DNA of 47,970 nt, from contig JAFYLD010000044.1 in the NCBI GenBank assembly GCA_017537245.1, positions 1 to 47,970 of the forward strand, written 5' to 3'. The translations under genes were made by a program, and so were the position numbers. Positions 1 to 7,744 of this stretch are shown here, one piece after another. This DNA comes from Clostridia bacterium (GTDB lineage: Bacteria; Bacillota; Clostridia; Oscillospirales; Acutalibacteraceae). Positions within the stretch are counted from its first letter, which is position 1. Every line of letters starts with the position of its first letter. The notes below the pieces were generated by a model that saw nothing but the letters and a program-made list of their open reading frames with translations, was not told the origin of the DNA and did no database searches.

Positions 1-8
1 CAGGCCAA

Positions 9-47
9 CCTAAAAACGCACTTGTGCGTAGCTAGTATCGGTTAGGG
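9..47 (+). other. structured segment at window edge, identity unknown
   Basis: The first bases form an RNA-like fold: CCTAA at 9-13 can pair with TTAGG at 43-47 around an inner ACGCAC-TT-GTGCGT hairpin at 16-29. No reading frame crosses this stretch, and a strong terminator follows at 68-98. It could be the 3' end of a non-coding RNA that begins before the window. I could not match it to tmRNA, RNase P RNA or SRP RNA. Confidence 0.25.
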
Positions 48-67
48 CTATGCCCGAAAATGAAATA

Positions 68-98
68 CCACCCGCTAGGCGGGTGGATATTTATTTTT
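68..98 (+). terminator. intrinsic terminator
   Basis: Perfect GC-rich stem CCACCCGC-TAG-GCGGGTGG at 68-86 followed by ATATTTATTTTT. It would end whatever transcript enters from the left edge of the window. Confidence 0.75.
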
Positions 99-122
99 CA
101 CAGAATAAAAACGGTAAAAAAT

Positions 123-289
123 CAATGCGAAGCATTGCTTATAATTCGTGGCAGAGCCACACAATTTCTTTTATCTATTCTCTCTTATCTTTTATCTAGA
201 AAAGTCACACATATTAAGAGAAGAGTGAAAAGTGAAGAGAGAATAGAGAAAAGTACAAAAAGAAAAGCCACACGATGTGTGACTTTTCT
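123..289. repeat. cluster of nested inverted repeats
   Basis: A gene-free stretch made almost wholly of palindromes. CAATGC-GAA-GCATTG lies at 123-137 and GTGGC-AGA-GCCAC at 149-161. CTATTCTCTCTT (175-186) is exactly inverted at 235-246. A 15-base copy, AGAAAAGTCACACAT (198-212), is exactly inverted at 275-289, where it forms part of the tRNA terminator. This looks like a non-autonomous palindromic intergenic element; transposition is not shown. Confidence 0.6.
256..289 (-). terminator. terminator of tRNA-Thr
   Basis: Read on the minus strand, 289-261 forms a 13-bp stem with loop ATC, followed by TTTTT. The pair 268/282 is a C-A mismatch in plus-strand RNA but a G-U wobble in minus-strand RNA, so the hairpin fits the minus-strand tRNA transcript better. 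Confidence 0.75.
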
Positions 290-292
290 TTT

Positions 293-368
293 TGGAGCTG
301 AAGATGGGACTTGAACCCACGACCTACTGATTACGAATCAGTTGCGCTACCAACTGCGCTACTCCAGC
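293..368 (-). tRNA. tRNA-Thr (anticodon CGT)
   Basis: On the minus strand a 76-nt cloverleaf begins GCTGGAG at 368 and ends with a genomically encoded CCA at 295-293. The acceptor stem GCTGGAG/CTTCAGC has one G-T pair. The D arm contains AGCGCAGTTGGTAGCGC and the T arm GTGGGTTCAAGTCCCAT. The anticodon loop TTCGTAA gives anticodon CGT, which reads ACG. It has its own promoter (388-416) and terminator, so it is an independent unit. Confidence 0.96.
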
Positions 369-387
369 AAAGCAAATTTGCTAAATC

Positions 388-416
388 ATTATAACAACTT
401 GTAAGAGCTAAGTCAA
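388..416 (-). promoter_or_regulatory. sigma-A promoter of tRNA-Thr
   Basis: On the minus strand TTGACT (416-411), 17-bp spacer, TATAAT (393-388). The -10 lies 19 bp before the first tRNA base, leaving a short 5' leader. Confidence 0.8.
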
Positions 417-461
417 GTTATTTTACATTGTAATTTACCATACAAATAAATAGGTGATATT

Positions 462-731
462 ATGATTTGTAGAATTGACGAACTAAAAAACAAACAGGTC
501 GTTTGCGTAAAAAATGGTTGCGTTTTAGGTCTTGTGTCCGACATCGAGCTTGACACCCAAAGCGGCAGTTTAACGTCGATTGTTATATTTGGTCGCTTTA
601 AGTTTTTGGGGCTACTTGGTAAGGAGGATGACATTATAATTCCGTGGGACGATATAAAAGTAATCGGTGAAGAAACGGTATTGGTAAACACCGAACCGCC
701 ACTTTTTTTAAGCGAAAAAAACAAAAGATAA
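462..731 (+). CDS. YlmC/YmxH-family PRC-barrel protein
   Basis: An 89-residue soluble protein that is essentially one PRC-barrel domain. It starts MICRIDELKNKQVVCV, continues with a beta-rich core and has the late segment IIPWDDIKVIGEETVLV. This matches the small YlmC/YmxH proteins of spore-forming Firmicutes, which are annotated as sporulation-associated but have no firm biochemical role. The start is supported by AGGTG eight bases upstream. It stands alone between the divergent tRNA and the glycogen operon. A role in sporulation is family knowledge, not something visible here. Confidence 0.8.
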   Translation: MICRIDELKNKQVVCVKNGCVLGLVSDIELDTQSGSLTSIVIFGRFKFLGLLGKEDDIIIPWDDIKVIGEETVLVNTEPPLFLSEKNKR

Positions 732-835
732 ATACTTGTTATTGTTTTGTGTAGAAAATTGGTAAATTTTTGTATAATTTACACAAAAAAGCCGAATTGC
801 CAACAAAAATATTTCCCATTTTTTAACAAAAAGTA

Positions 836-864
836 TTGAAAATATATAAGTTCTTTGCTATAAT
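836..864 (+). promoter_or_regulatory. sigma-A promoter of the glycogen operon
   Basis: TTGAAA (836-841), 17-bp spacer, TATAAT (859-864). This predicts a start near 871 and a leader of about 30 nt before the glgB AAAGGAA ribosome-binding site. Confidence 0.75.
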
Positions 865-901
865 TTATGTGTATAATTGCGTTTAAAAGAAAGGAATTGT
901 T

Positions 902-2776
902 ATGAGGGATTTTGATTTTGGTTTTAACAGTTCTATAAAAAATGACGCTTATGAGTATTTAGGCTCGTTTTTAGAGGGAGATAAAGCCACCTTTCGTGTT
1001 TGGGCGCCCAACGCTACCGCGATAAGCGTTGTTGGTAATTTTAACGACTGGCGCGTTGGCGCAAACCCAATGTATCCTATCGGAAACGGTGTTTGGCAAG
1101 CCGAGATTACGGGTGTTCAAAATTTTGCCGCTTACAAGTACGCGGTAACCGCGCCCGACGGCGACGTAACGCTAAAGAGTGACCCTTACGCGCGCCATTT
1201 TGAAACGGCGCCTGCTAATGCGTCTAAAATTTATGCCGATGATAATTACGCTTGGGGTGACGGCGAGTGGACCGCCGCGCAAAGTGAAAAAGATATAATG
1301 AACTCACCCGTTAATATATATGAGGTGCATTTAGGTTCTTGGCAACGCTTTGCTGACGGCAACACCTACGATTACGTGACCGCGGCAAAAGAAATTTCAA
1401 AATACGTTAAAAAGATGGGCTATACCCATATTGAGCTTATGCCTCTTACCGAGCATCCTTTTGAGGGCTCGTGGGGTTATCAGGTTACGGGTTATTTTGC
1501 TCCTACGTCGCGTTTTGGCGCGCCAAAAGATTTTAAAAAGTTTGTCGATATTATGCACAATGCCGGCATAGGCGTTATACTCGACTGGGTACCTGCTCAT
1601 TTTCCAAAGGATGAGTTCGGTCTATACCGATTTGACGGAACGCCTTGTTATGAGTATTCAGACGACCGCAAAGGCGAGCACAAGGAATGGGGAACCTGCG
1701 TATTCGATTACGGCAGAGTCGAGGTTATGAACTTCCTAATTTCCAGCGCGGTGTTCTGGCTTAAAGAATATCATATAGACGGTCTGCGCGTAGACGCGGT
1801 GGCTTCTATGCTTTATCTTGATTATGGCAGAAACGGTGGCGAGTGGTTGCCCAATAGCTATGGTGGTCGCGAGCATTTAGAGGCGATAGAGCTGCTTCGT
1901 CAGGTAAATACCGCGGCGTTTGCTGCGAATCCAAAGGTTATGATGATTGCCGAGGAATCTACCGCTTGGTCAATGGTTACAAAGCCTGCGTGTGACGGTG
2001 GTCTTGGGTTTAACTTTAAGTGGAATATGGGTTGGATGAACGATATGCTGCGTTATATGTCGCTTGACCCATTCTTTAGAAAACACAACCACGATTGTCT
2101 AACCTTCTCGTTCTTTTATGCGTTTAGCGAAAACTTCGTTTTGCCAATCTCGCACGATGAGGTTGTGCACGGCAAGTGTTCGCTTATAAACAAAATGCCG
2201 GGCGAGTATAAAGAAAAGTTTGACAATCTTCGCGCGTTTTATGCCTATATGATGGCGCACCCGGGCAAAAAGCTGCTCTTTATGGGACAAGAGTTTGCCC
2301 AGTTTATAGAGTGGAAATACGACCAACCGTTAGAGTGGTTTATGCTTGATTACGACGCACACAAGCAAATGCACAACTACGTAAAAGACCTTAACAAGTT
2401 TTATCTTAAAAACAGTCAGTTTTGGGAGATTGATTATTCTTGGGAAGGCTTTGGTTGGATATCTAACGACGATTATTCGCAAAGTATAATTTCTTTTAGA
2501 AGAATAAATAAAGCGGGCGACGAGATAATTTGCGTTTGCAACTTTGTTCCCGTTGACCGCGCAAATTACCGCATAGGCGTACCTGTGGCAGGTAATTACA
2601 AAAAGATGTTTAGCTCTAGCGATAGTCAGTACGGCGGTAACGGCGGCGTTGCCGAGTCATACGTTAGTGAAAATATCGAAATGCACGGATATGAAAATTC
2701 AATATCAATTGACATACCCGCGCTTTCGGTAACATATTATAAAGTACCTAAAAAAAGAAAAAATGCCAAAAAATAA
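902..2776 (+). CDS. glgB: 1,4-alpha-glucan branching enzyme
   Basis: GH13 branching enzyme that cuts alpha-1,4-glucan and re-attaches the piece through an alpha-1,6 bond during glycogen synthesis. At 624 residues it has the standard order: an N-terminal CBM48 beta-sandwich (about 15-110, with FRVWAPNATAISVVGNFNDW), a catalytic barrel, and a C-terminal beta domain. The barrel shows the GH13 regions: GLRVDAV with the nucleophile Asp298, MIAEES with the acid Glu351, and ISHDEVVHG with the stabilising Asp419. AAAGGAA precedes the ATG. It is the first gene of glgB-glgC-glgD-glgA behind the promoter at 836-864. No defect is visible. Confidence 0.96.
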   Translation: MRDFDFGFNSSIKNDAYEYLGSFLEGDKATFRVWAPNATAISVVGNFNDWRVGANPMYPIGNGVWQAEITGVQNFAAYKYAVTAPDGDVTLKSDPYARHFETAPANASKIYADDNYAWGDGEWTAAQSEKDIMNSPVNIYEVHLGSWQRFADGNTYDYVTAAKEISKYVKKMGYTHIELMPLTEHPFEGSWGYQVTGYFAPTSRFGAPKDFKKFVDIMHNAGIGVILDWVPAHFPKDEFGLYRFDGTPCYEYSDDRKGEHKEWGTCVFDYGRVEVMNFLISSAVFWLKEYHIDGLRVDAVASMLYLDYGRNGGEWLPNSYGGREHLEAIELLRQVNTAAFAANPKVMMIAEESTAWSMVTKPACDGGLGFNFKWNMGWMNDMLRYMSLDPFFRKHNHDCLTFSFFYAFSENFVLPISHDEVVHGKCSLINKMPGEYKEKFDNLRAFYAYMMAHPGKKLLFMGQEFAQFIEWKYDQPLEWFMLDYDAHKQMHNYVKDLNKFYLKNSQFWEIDYSWEGFGWISNDDYSQSIISFRRINKAGDEIICVCNFVPVDRANYRIGVPVAGNYKKMFSSSDSQYGGNGGVAESYVSENIEMHGYENSISIDIPALSVTYYKVPKKRKNAKK

Positions 2777-2809
2777 ATCAAACAGGGTAAATAAAAAGGA
2801 GATGTTTTT

Positions 2810-4018
2810 GTGATTAAGAAAAAATGTGTTGCAATGCTTCTTGCGGGCGGACAAGGTAGCCGTCTTGGCGTACTAACAGGTAAAATTGCAAAACCTGCAG
2901 TACCTTACGGCGGTAAGTATCGTATTATCGACTTTCCACTTTCCAACTGCACAAACTCGGGTATCGATACCGTAGGTATTCTTACCCAGTACAAGCCACT
3001 TGAACTTAACGATTACGTAGGTTCGGGCAAACCTTGGGATTTGGACCGTCTTAACGGCGGCGTTCATATTTTGCCACCATATCAAGGTCAAAAGGGTGGC
3101 GACTGGTACAAGGGTACCGCAAACGCTATTTACCAAAACCTTGAATTTATTGAAAGATATAACCCAGAGTACGTGCTTATTCTTTCGGGCGACCATATCT
3201 ATAAAATGGACTACTCGAAAATGATTGAGCAGCACGAACAAACAGGCGCCGCTTGTACCATTTCTGTTTTAGAGGTATCTCTTGAAGAGGCTTCTCGTTT
3301 TGGTATTATGAATACCAACGAGGACGGCAGTATCTACGAATTTGAAGAAAAGCCAAAAGTTCCAAAGAGCCAGCTTGCCTCTATGGGTATTTACGTATTT
3401 ACTTGGGAAAAACTCAAGAAATACCTTACCGAAGATGACGCTAATCCTGACTCTGACAACGACTTTGGTAAAAACGTTATTCCACTAATGCTAAATAATG
3501 GTGAGCTTATGATGGTTTACCGCTTTAACGATTATTGGAAAGATGTTGGTACGGTTGACTCGTTGTGGGAGGCAAACCTAGACTTGCTTAATCCTCGTAT
3601 CGACCTTAACCTTTCTGACAAGGATTGGCGCATTTACTCTCGCACAGTAGCGCTACCACCACAGTATATTGCCGACACTGCCGAGGTTGAGCACTCACTT
3701 GTAACCGACGGTTGTGAGGTAGCGGGCAAACTAGATTACTCCATCCTTTTTGAAAACGTTACAGTAGAGCAGGATGCGACGGTAGAATACTCACTTGTAA
3801 TGCCAGGCGCAGTTATCAAAAAAGGCGCTAAGGTTAAGTATGCTATAATTGCAGAAGACGTAGTAGTAGAAGAAAACGCAACGGTAGGTTGCGACCCAAC
3901 CGAAATCGCTCGCGATGATTTTGGTATTACTGTAATCGGTAGCGGCATAAAGGTTGGTCGCGGCGCAAAAGTAGGCGCTAAAGAAATGATTACCGAAGAC
4001 GTAAAGGAGGAAGCATAA
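2810..4018 (+). CDS. glgC: glucose-1-phosphate adenylyltransferase, catalytic subunit
   Basis: Makes ADP-glucose from ATP and glucose-1-phosphate, the committed step of glycogen synthesis. The 402 residues hold an N-terminal nucleotidyltransferase domain with the intact loop [10 protein letters not shown] near residue 10, the segment [15 protein letters not shown], and [11 protein letters not shown], which carries the catalytic Asp. The C-terminal part is a left-handed beta-helix of short hexapeptide-like repeats. The start is GTG at 2810: AAAAGGAG is well placed upstream, and the nearby ATG at 2802 hits a stop after three codons. The stop overlaps the glgD ATG by one base (TAATG), so translation is probably coupled. 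Confidence 0.96.
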   Translation: MIKKKCVAMLLAGGQGSRLGVLTGKIAKPAVPYGGKYRIIDFPLSNCTNSGIDTVGILTQYKPLELNDYVGSGKPWDLDRLNGGVHILPPYQGQKGGDWYKGTANAIYQNLEFIERYNPEYVLILSGDHIYKMDYSKMIEQHEQTGAACTISVLEVSLEEASRFGIMNTNEDGSIYEFEEKPKVPKSQLASMGIYVFTWEKLKKYLTEDDANPDSDNDFGKNVIPLMLNNGELMMVYRFNDYWKDVGTVDSLWEANLDLLNPRIDLNLSDKDWRIYSRTVALPPQYIADTAEVEHSLVTDGCEVAGKLDYSILFENVTVEQDATVEYSLVMPGAVIKKGAKVKYAIIAEDVVVEENATVGCDPTEIARDDFGITVIGSGIKVGRGAKVGAKEMITEDVKEEA

Positions 4019-5136
4019 TGATCTCATCAAGTGTAGCAGGTATTGTTTTTGCAAATGCTCATGACGAAACAATTGCAAAACTTACACAAAAACGTTCTAT
4101 CGCGTCGGTACCATTTGGCGGTAGATACCGTCTTATAGATTTTTGTCTTTCAAACCTTGTTAATGCAGGTGTTTCTAACATTGGTATTATTACCAAAGAA
4201 AAATATCGTTCTCTTATGGACCATCTCGGCAGCGGTATGCACTGGGATCTTGACCGCAAGAGCGGTGGTATTCGCATTTTGCCTCCGTTTAACGTAAGTC
4301 GCGTTCGTCTTTACCAAAATCACGTAGAGGCTCTTTATGGCGCGATGGACTTTATGACACGTTGTAAAGAAAAATATATCGTAGTTTATGACGCTCGCAC
4401 AGTAGCCAACATTGATATTAAAGCGGTTGTTAAGCAACACATTAACACTAATGCCGACATTACCGTTGTTTGCCGCAAGGGTCTAAAGATTACAAACGGC
4501 GACAACACAATGGCGCTTGACGTAAACAAAGAGGGCAGAATTGTGCTTACCGGTTTCCCACAAAAGATTGCTGCCGACGACGTTCGCAGTATGGGTGTTT
4601 ACGTATTTAATCGCGAAAAACTTATCGAAATAGTTAAAGAGTCATATCGCACAGGCGGTGACACAATAAACGACGATATCATTTCTGCTAATTTGGATAA
4701 CCTAAAGATTATGGCTTACGAACACAAAAACTATGCCGAGATTATGGACTGTCCAAAGGCTTATCGCCGCGCTAATTTCGAGCTTTTGGATGCAAACGTT
4801 CGTAAAGATTTGTTTAATAACGAGCGTCCTATTTATACCAAGACTCGTGATGATATGCCAACCCGTTACGGCGTTGATTCTTGCGTTAAAAATTCGCTCA
4901 TCGCAGAGGGTTGCGTAATTGAGGGTACTGTTAAAAACTCGGTACTATTTAGAGGCGTTAAGGTAGAAAAAGGCGCAGTTGTAGAAAACTGTATCTTGAT
5001 GCAGGGCGTAACAGTAGGTGAAAATGCCGTTCTTGATAACGTTATTTCTGACAAGAATGCAAGCGTTGGCGCAGGAATGGTAGCCAAAGGCACCGAAGAA
5101 AAGGAATTCTTTATAGAAAAGAACCAAAAGATTTAG
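4018..5136 (+). CDS. glgD: GlgD, non-catalytic ADP-glucose pyrophosphorylase subunit
   Basis: Paralogue of the preceding gene (372 residues) that in Firmicutes forms a hetero-oligomer with GlgC and modulates it. It keeps the fold and matching segments (SVPFGGRYRLIDFCLSN, SGMHWDLDRKSGGIRILPPF, C-terminal beta-helix). The nucleotide-binding glycine loop is replaced by GIVFANAHDETIAKL, and the GlgC segment [10 protein letters not shown] reads VYDARTVANIDI. Loss of these residues is the normal GlgD condition, not decay. AAAGGAGG lies inside the end of glgC, and the ATG overlaps the glgC stop. Confidence 0.93.
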   Translation: MISSSVAGIVFANAHDETIAKLTQKRSIASVPFGGRYRLIDFCLSNLVNAGVSNIGIITKEKYRSLMDHLGSGMHWDLDRKSGGIRILPPFNVSRVRLYQNHVEALYGAMDFMTRCKEKYIVVYDARTVANIDIKAVVKQHINTNADITVVCRKGLKITNGDNTMALDVNKEGRIVLTGFPQKIAADDVRSMGVYVFNREKLIEIVKESYRTGGDTINDDIISANLDNLKIMAYEHKNYAEIMDCPKAYRRANFELLDANVRKDLFNNERPIYTKTRDDMPTRYGVDSCVKNSLIAEGCVIEGTVKNSVLFRGVKVEKGAVVENCILMQGVTVGENAVLDNVISDKNASVGAGMVAKGTEEKEFFIEKNQKI

Positions 5137-5145
5137 GAGTAATTT

Positions 5146-6570
5146 ATGAAAATATTATTTGCAACAAGCGAGGCTCTGCCTTTTGCTATGTCGGGCGGTC
5201 TTGCCGACGTTTCGGGCGCGCTACCCAAGGCACTACGAAAAAGACTTGTTGGTTGCCGCGTTATTATGCCGCTTTATAGCACCATCAAGCCTGAACTACG
5301 CGAAAAAATGACCTTTGTCGGCAGTATTACCGTGCCTGTTTCTTGGAGGCGTCAATACTGTGGTATATTCGAAGCGCACATGGATGGTGTTATCTACTAT
5401 CTTATCGACAACGAATATTACTTTAAGCGCGATATGCTTTACGGTCACTTTGACGATGCCGAGCGCTTTGCGTTTTTCTCTCGCGCAGTGCTAGAGGTAT
5501 TGCCACACGTAGGCTTTACCCCTGATATTATTCATTGTAACGACTGGCAGACCGCTATGGTGCCCGTTTATCTTAATGAGTTTTATAAAGCAGATCCATT
5601 TTATAGCGATATAAAAACCGTATTTACCATTCACAATATTCAGTACCAGGGTAAATATGGTATGGAACTTTACGGCGATTTGTTAGGTCTTGTTCCCGGT
5701 CGAGAGAGCCTTGTTGAATACGATGGTTGTGTGAACCTTATGAAAGGCGCAATTCAGTGTGCCGACAAGATTACAACCGTTTCTCCAACATACGCTCGCG
5801 AGATACTAGAGCCGTATTACTCACACGGTCTTGACAATATTTTAAAGCAGTTTACCTACAAGCTTACCGGTATTGTCAACGGCATCGACTATGACGTCTA
5901 TAATCCCGAAACCGACCCAATGATATTTAAAAACTTTGACGTAGATAGTCTAGACGTTAAAGCGTTTAATAAGTCAGAACTTCAAAAGCAGATGGGACTA
6001 CCCGAAAAGGCAAACACACCGCTTATTGGTATTGTTACCCGTCTTGTTAAGCACAAGGGACTTGACCTTGTAAAACACGTTTTTGAAGAAATAATGCAGG
6101 CCGACGTGCAATTTGCGATTTTGGGCTCGGGCGAATACGAGTTTGAAGCATTCTTTGACGAAATGGCAAAAAAATATCCCGATAAGGTTGGTCTTAAAAT
6201 CGGTTTTGACGCAACACTTGCGCACCGCATTTATGCCGGCGCAGATATATTCCTAATGCCTAGCAAGAGCGAGCCTTGCGGCTTGGCTCAAATGGTGGCT
6301 CTTCGTTATGGTACTGTGCCTATCGTTCGCGAAACAGGTGGCCTAAACGATACCATTACTGACAGTGGCGATGGTGAGGGCAACGGCTTTACCTTTAAGA
6401 ATTTTAACGCTCACGAAATGCAAAATGCAGTTTGGCGCGCACTTGAAGGTTACAGCGACAAGCAGGGCTGGGATATACTACGCCGTCGCGGTATGAACTG
6501 CAACAACAGTTGGGGCGCATCTGCCGGCGCGTATATAGGTCTATACAAAGAACTCGCAGGTAAAAAATAA
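5146..6570 (+). CDS. glgA: glycogen synthase (GT5)
   Basis: Transfers glucose from ADP-glucose to the growing alpha-1,4 chain. The 474 residues form two Rossmann-type domains. The N-terminal signature is LFATSEALPFAMSGGLADV; the classic KTGGL here reads MSGGL, a variant I recall in clostridial homologues. The C-terminal domain has VTRLVKHKGLDLV and the GT-B signature SEPCGLAQMVALRYG...RETGGL, with both expected glutamates. TTAGGAG precedes the ATG. It is the last gene of the glycogen operon, 9 bases after glgD. Confidence 0.96.
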   Translation: MKILFATSEALPFAMSGGLADVSGALPKALRKRLVGCRVIMPLYSTIKPELREKMTFVGSITVPVSWRRQYCGIFEAHMDGVIYYLIDNEYYFKRDMLYGHFDDAERFAFFSRAVLEVLPHVGFTPDIIHCNDWQTAMVPVYLNEFYKADPFYSDIKTVFTIHNIQYQGKYGMELYGDLLGLVPGRESLVEYDGCVNLMKGAIQCADKITTVSPTYAREILEPYYSHGLDNILKQFTYKLTGIVNGIDYDVYNPETDPMIFKNFDVDSLDVKAFNKSELQKQMGLPEKANTPLIGIVTRLVKHKGLDLVKHVFEEIMQADVQFAILGSGEYEFEAFFDEMAKKYPDKVGLKIGFDATLAHRIYAGADIFLMPSKSEPCGLAQMVALRYGTVPIVRETGGLNDTITDSGDGEGNGFTFKNFNAHEMQNAVWRALEGYSDKQGWDILRRRGMNCNNSWGASAGAYIGLYKELAGKK

Positions 6571-6572
6571 TT

Positions 6573-6594
6573 AAAACAATTGCATTGAGCAATT
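6573..6594 (+). terminator. weak terminator-like hairpin after glgA
   Basis: AATTGC-ATTGA-GCAATT at 6578-6594, extendable by flanking A and T runs and followed by TTAGTT. The stem is AT-rich and the T-run short, so efficiency is uncertain. Confidence 0.4.
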
Positions 6595-6604
6595 TTAGTT
6601 CTTG

Positions 6605-6724
6605 CCTCCCTCTGTTGAGGGAGGTGGCACAGTTATACTGTGTCGGAGGGAGAGAAAAATCACAAAACTCAATTCTCTCTCCCTCAGTCTCATTTCATTC
6701 GACAGCTCCCTCGTCAGAGGGAGC
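6605..6724. repeat. dispersed CTCCCTC/GAGGGAG palindrome cluster
   Basis: Four hairpins in about 120 bp: CCTCCCTC-TGTT-GAGGGAGG (6605-6624); CACAGT-TAT-ACTGTG (6628-6642); GAGGGAGAGAA at 6646-6656 pairing with TTCTCTCTCCCTC at 6673-6685; and CTCCCTC-GTCA-GAGGGAG (6706-6723). The outermost units share the same core, so the whole piece can also fold as one large structure. I recall similar elements between genes in many gut Clostridia. No coding capacity is seen. Confidence 0.75.
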
Positions 6725-6798
6725 AGATTTTAATAAATGATTTATCATTTTGTGTGTTTGAATTTAATGAGATAGATTTTTAATGAGGTACATATTCC

Positions 6799-7692
6799 AT
6801 GCCAGATATTTTTGAAATAATTAAAACGGTAATCCTCGGCATTGTCGAAGGTATTACCGAGTGGCTACCCATAAGCAGTACGGGTCACATGATTTTGGTT
6901 GACGAGTTTATGCAGCTAAAGGTCAGGCCCGAGTTTATGGACATATTTTTGGTAGTAATACAACTAGGCGCAATTTTGGCGGTTGTAATACTCTTTTGGA
7001 GCAAGCTGTGGCCGTTCCATCTAAAACGCGCTCAAGTAGAGCCGTTTTTTAAAGAGGAGTCAAACGGATTTAAAAAGCTTTGTAACAACTACGTTCACGT
7101 TGACAAAATCTTGCTTTGGGTAAAGATACTTATTGCAAGTATTCCTGCGGCTATAATCGGTCTTGCTTTTGATGAACAAATCGACCAAATGCTAACGGGT
7201 GACGCCAGAGCCTTTGTGGTGGCAGGCGCGCTTATAGTTTATGGTATTCTTTTTATAATTATAGAGAACCTAAAGAAAAAAGAAACACTTACCGACCTTA
7301 ACAAAATGAGCTACAAAAAAGCGTTATACATAGGTCTTATTCAGTGTTTATCATTAGTACCAGGCACATCAAGAAGCGGCTCTACAATTTTGGGCGCATC
7401 ATTACTTGGTACTTCGCGTACAGTTGCGGCAGAGTTCTCGTTCTTTTTAGGCATACCTGCTATGTTTGGCGCAAGCGCTATAAAACTGCTTAAATTCTTT
7501 GCCGACGGACTTACCTTTACTGCGGCAGAAATTATAATTTTGCTCGTAGGTTGCGCGGTAAGCTTTGTTGTATCGATACTCGCTATTAAGTTCTTGGTAT
7601 CATATATCAAAAAGCACGATTTCAAAGCCTTTGGCGTTTACCGCATAATCCTTGGTGTAGCAGTAATCGCATATTTTGCATTGGTAAATTAA
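6799..7692 (+). CDS. uppP: undecaprenyl-diphosphatase
   Basis: Integral membrane enzyme that removes a phosphate from undecaprenyl diphosphate, recycling the lipid carrier for peptidoglycan and other wall polymers; it also gives bacitracin resistance. The 297 residues show both family signatures: EGITEWLPISSTGHM near the N-terminus and PGTSRSGSTI in the second half, among about eight hydrophobic segments. A charged loop (about 75-100, KRAQVEPFFKEES) separates early helices. The start follows GAGG after the palindrome cluster. No clear promoter was recognised. Confidence 0.95.
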   Translation: MPDIFEIIKTVILGIVEGITEWLPISSTGHMILVDEFMQLKVRPEFMDIFLVVIQLGAILAVVILFWSKLWPFHLKRAQVEPFFKEESNGFKKLCNNYVHVDKILLWVKILIASIPAAIIGLAFDEQIDQMLTGDARAFVVAGALIVYGILFIIIENLKKKETLTDLNKMSYKKALYIGLIQCLSLVPGTSRSGSTILGASLLGTSRTVAAEFSFFLGIPAMFGASAIKLLKFFADGLTFTAAEIIILLVGCAVSFVVSILAIKFLVSYIKKHDFKAFGVYRIILGVAVIAYFALVN

Positions 7693-7744
7693 AATATACG
7701 TTACTAAACAAAGATTTGTTATTTTTGATATGGGGAATATTAAA

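Noticed and set aside
60..314. Open frame of 84 codons at the left end
   Set aside because: It runs through a terminator, inverted repeats and into the tRNA on the other strand; no ribosome-binding site and no protein-like composition.
4018..5136. glgD as a decayed copy of glgC
   Set aside because: Lack of the nucleotide loop and catalytic Asp is normal for GlgD, and the frame, length and coupling are intact.
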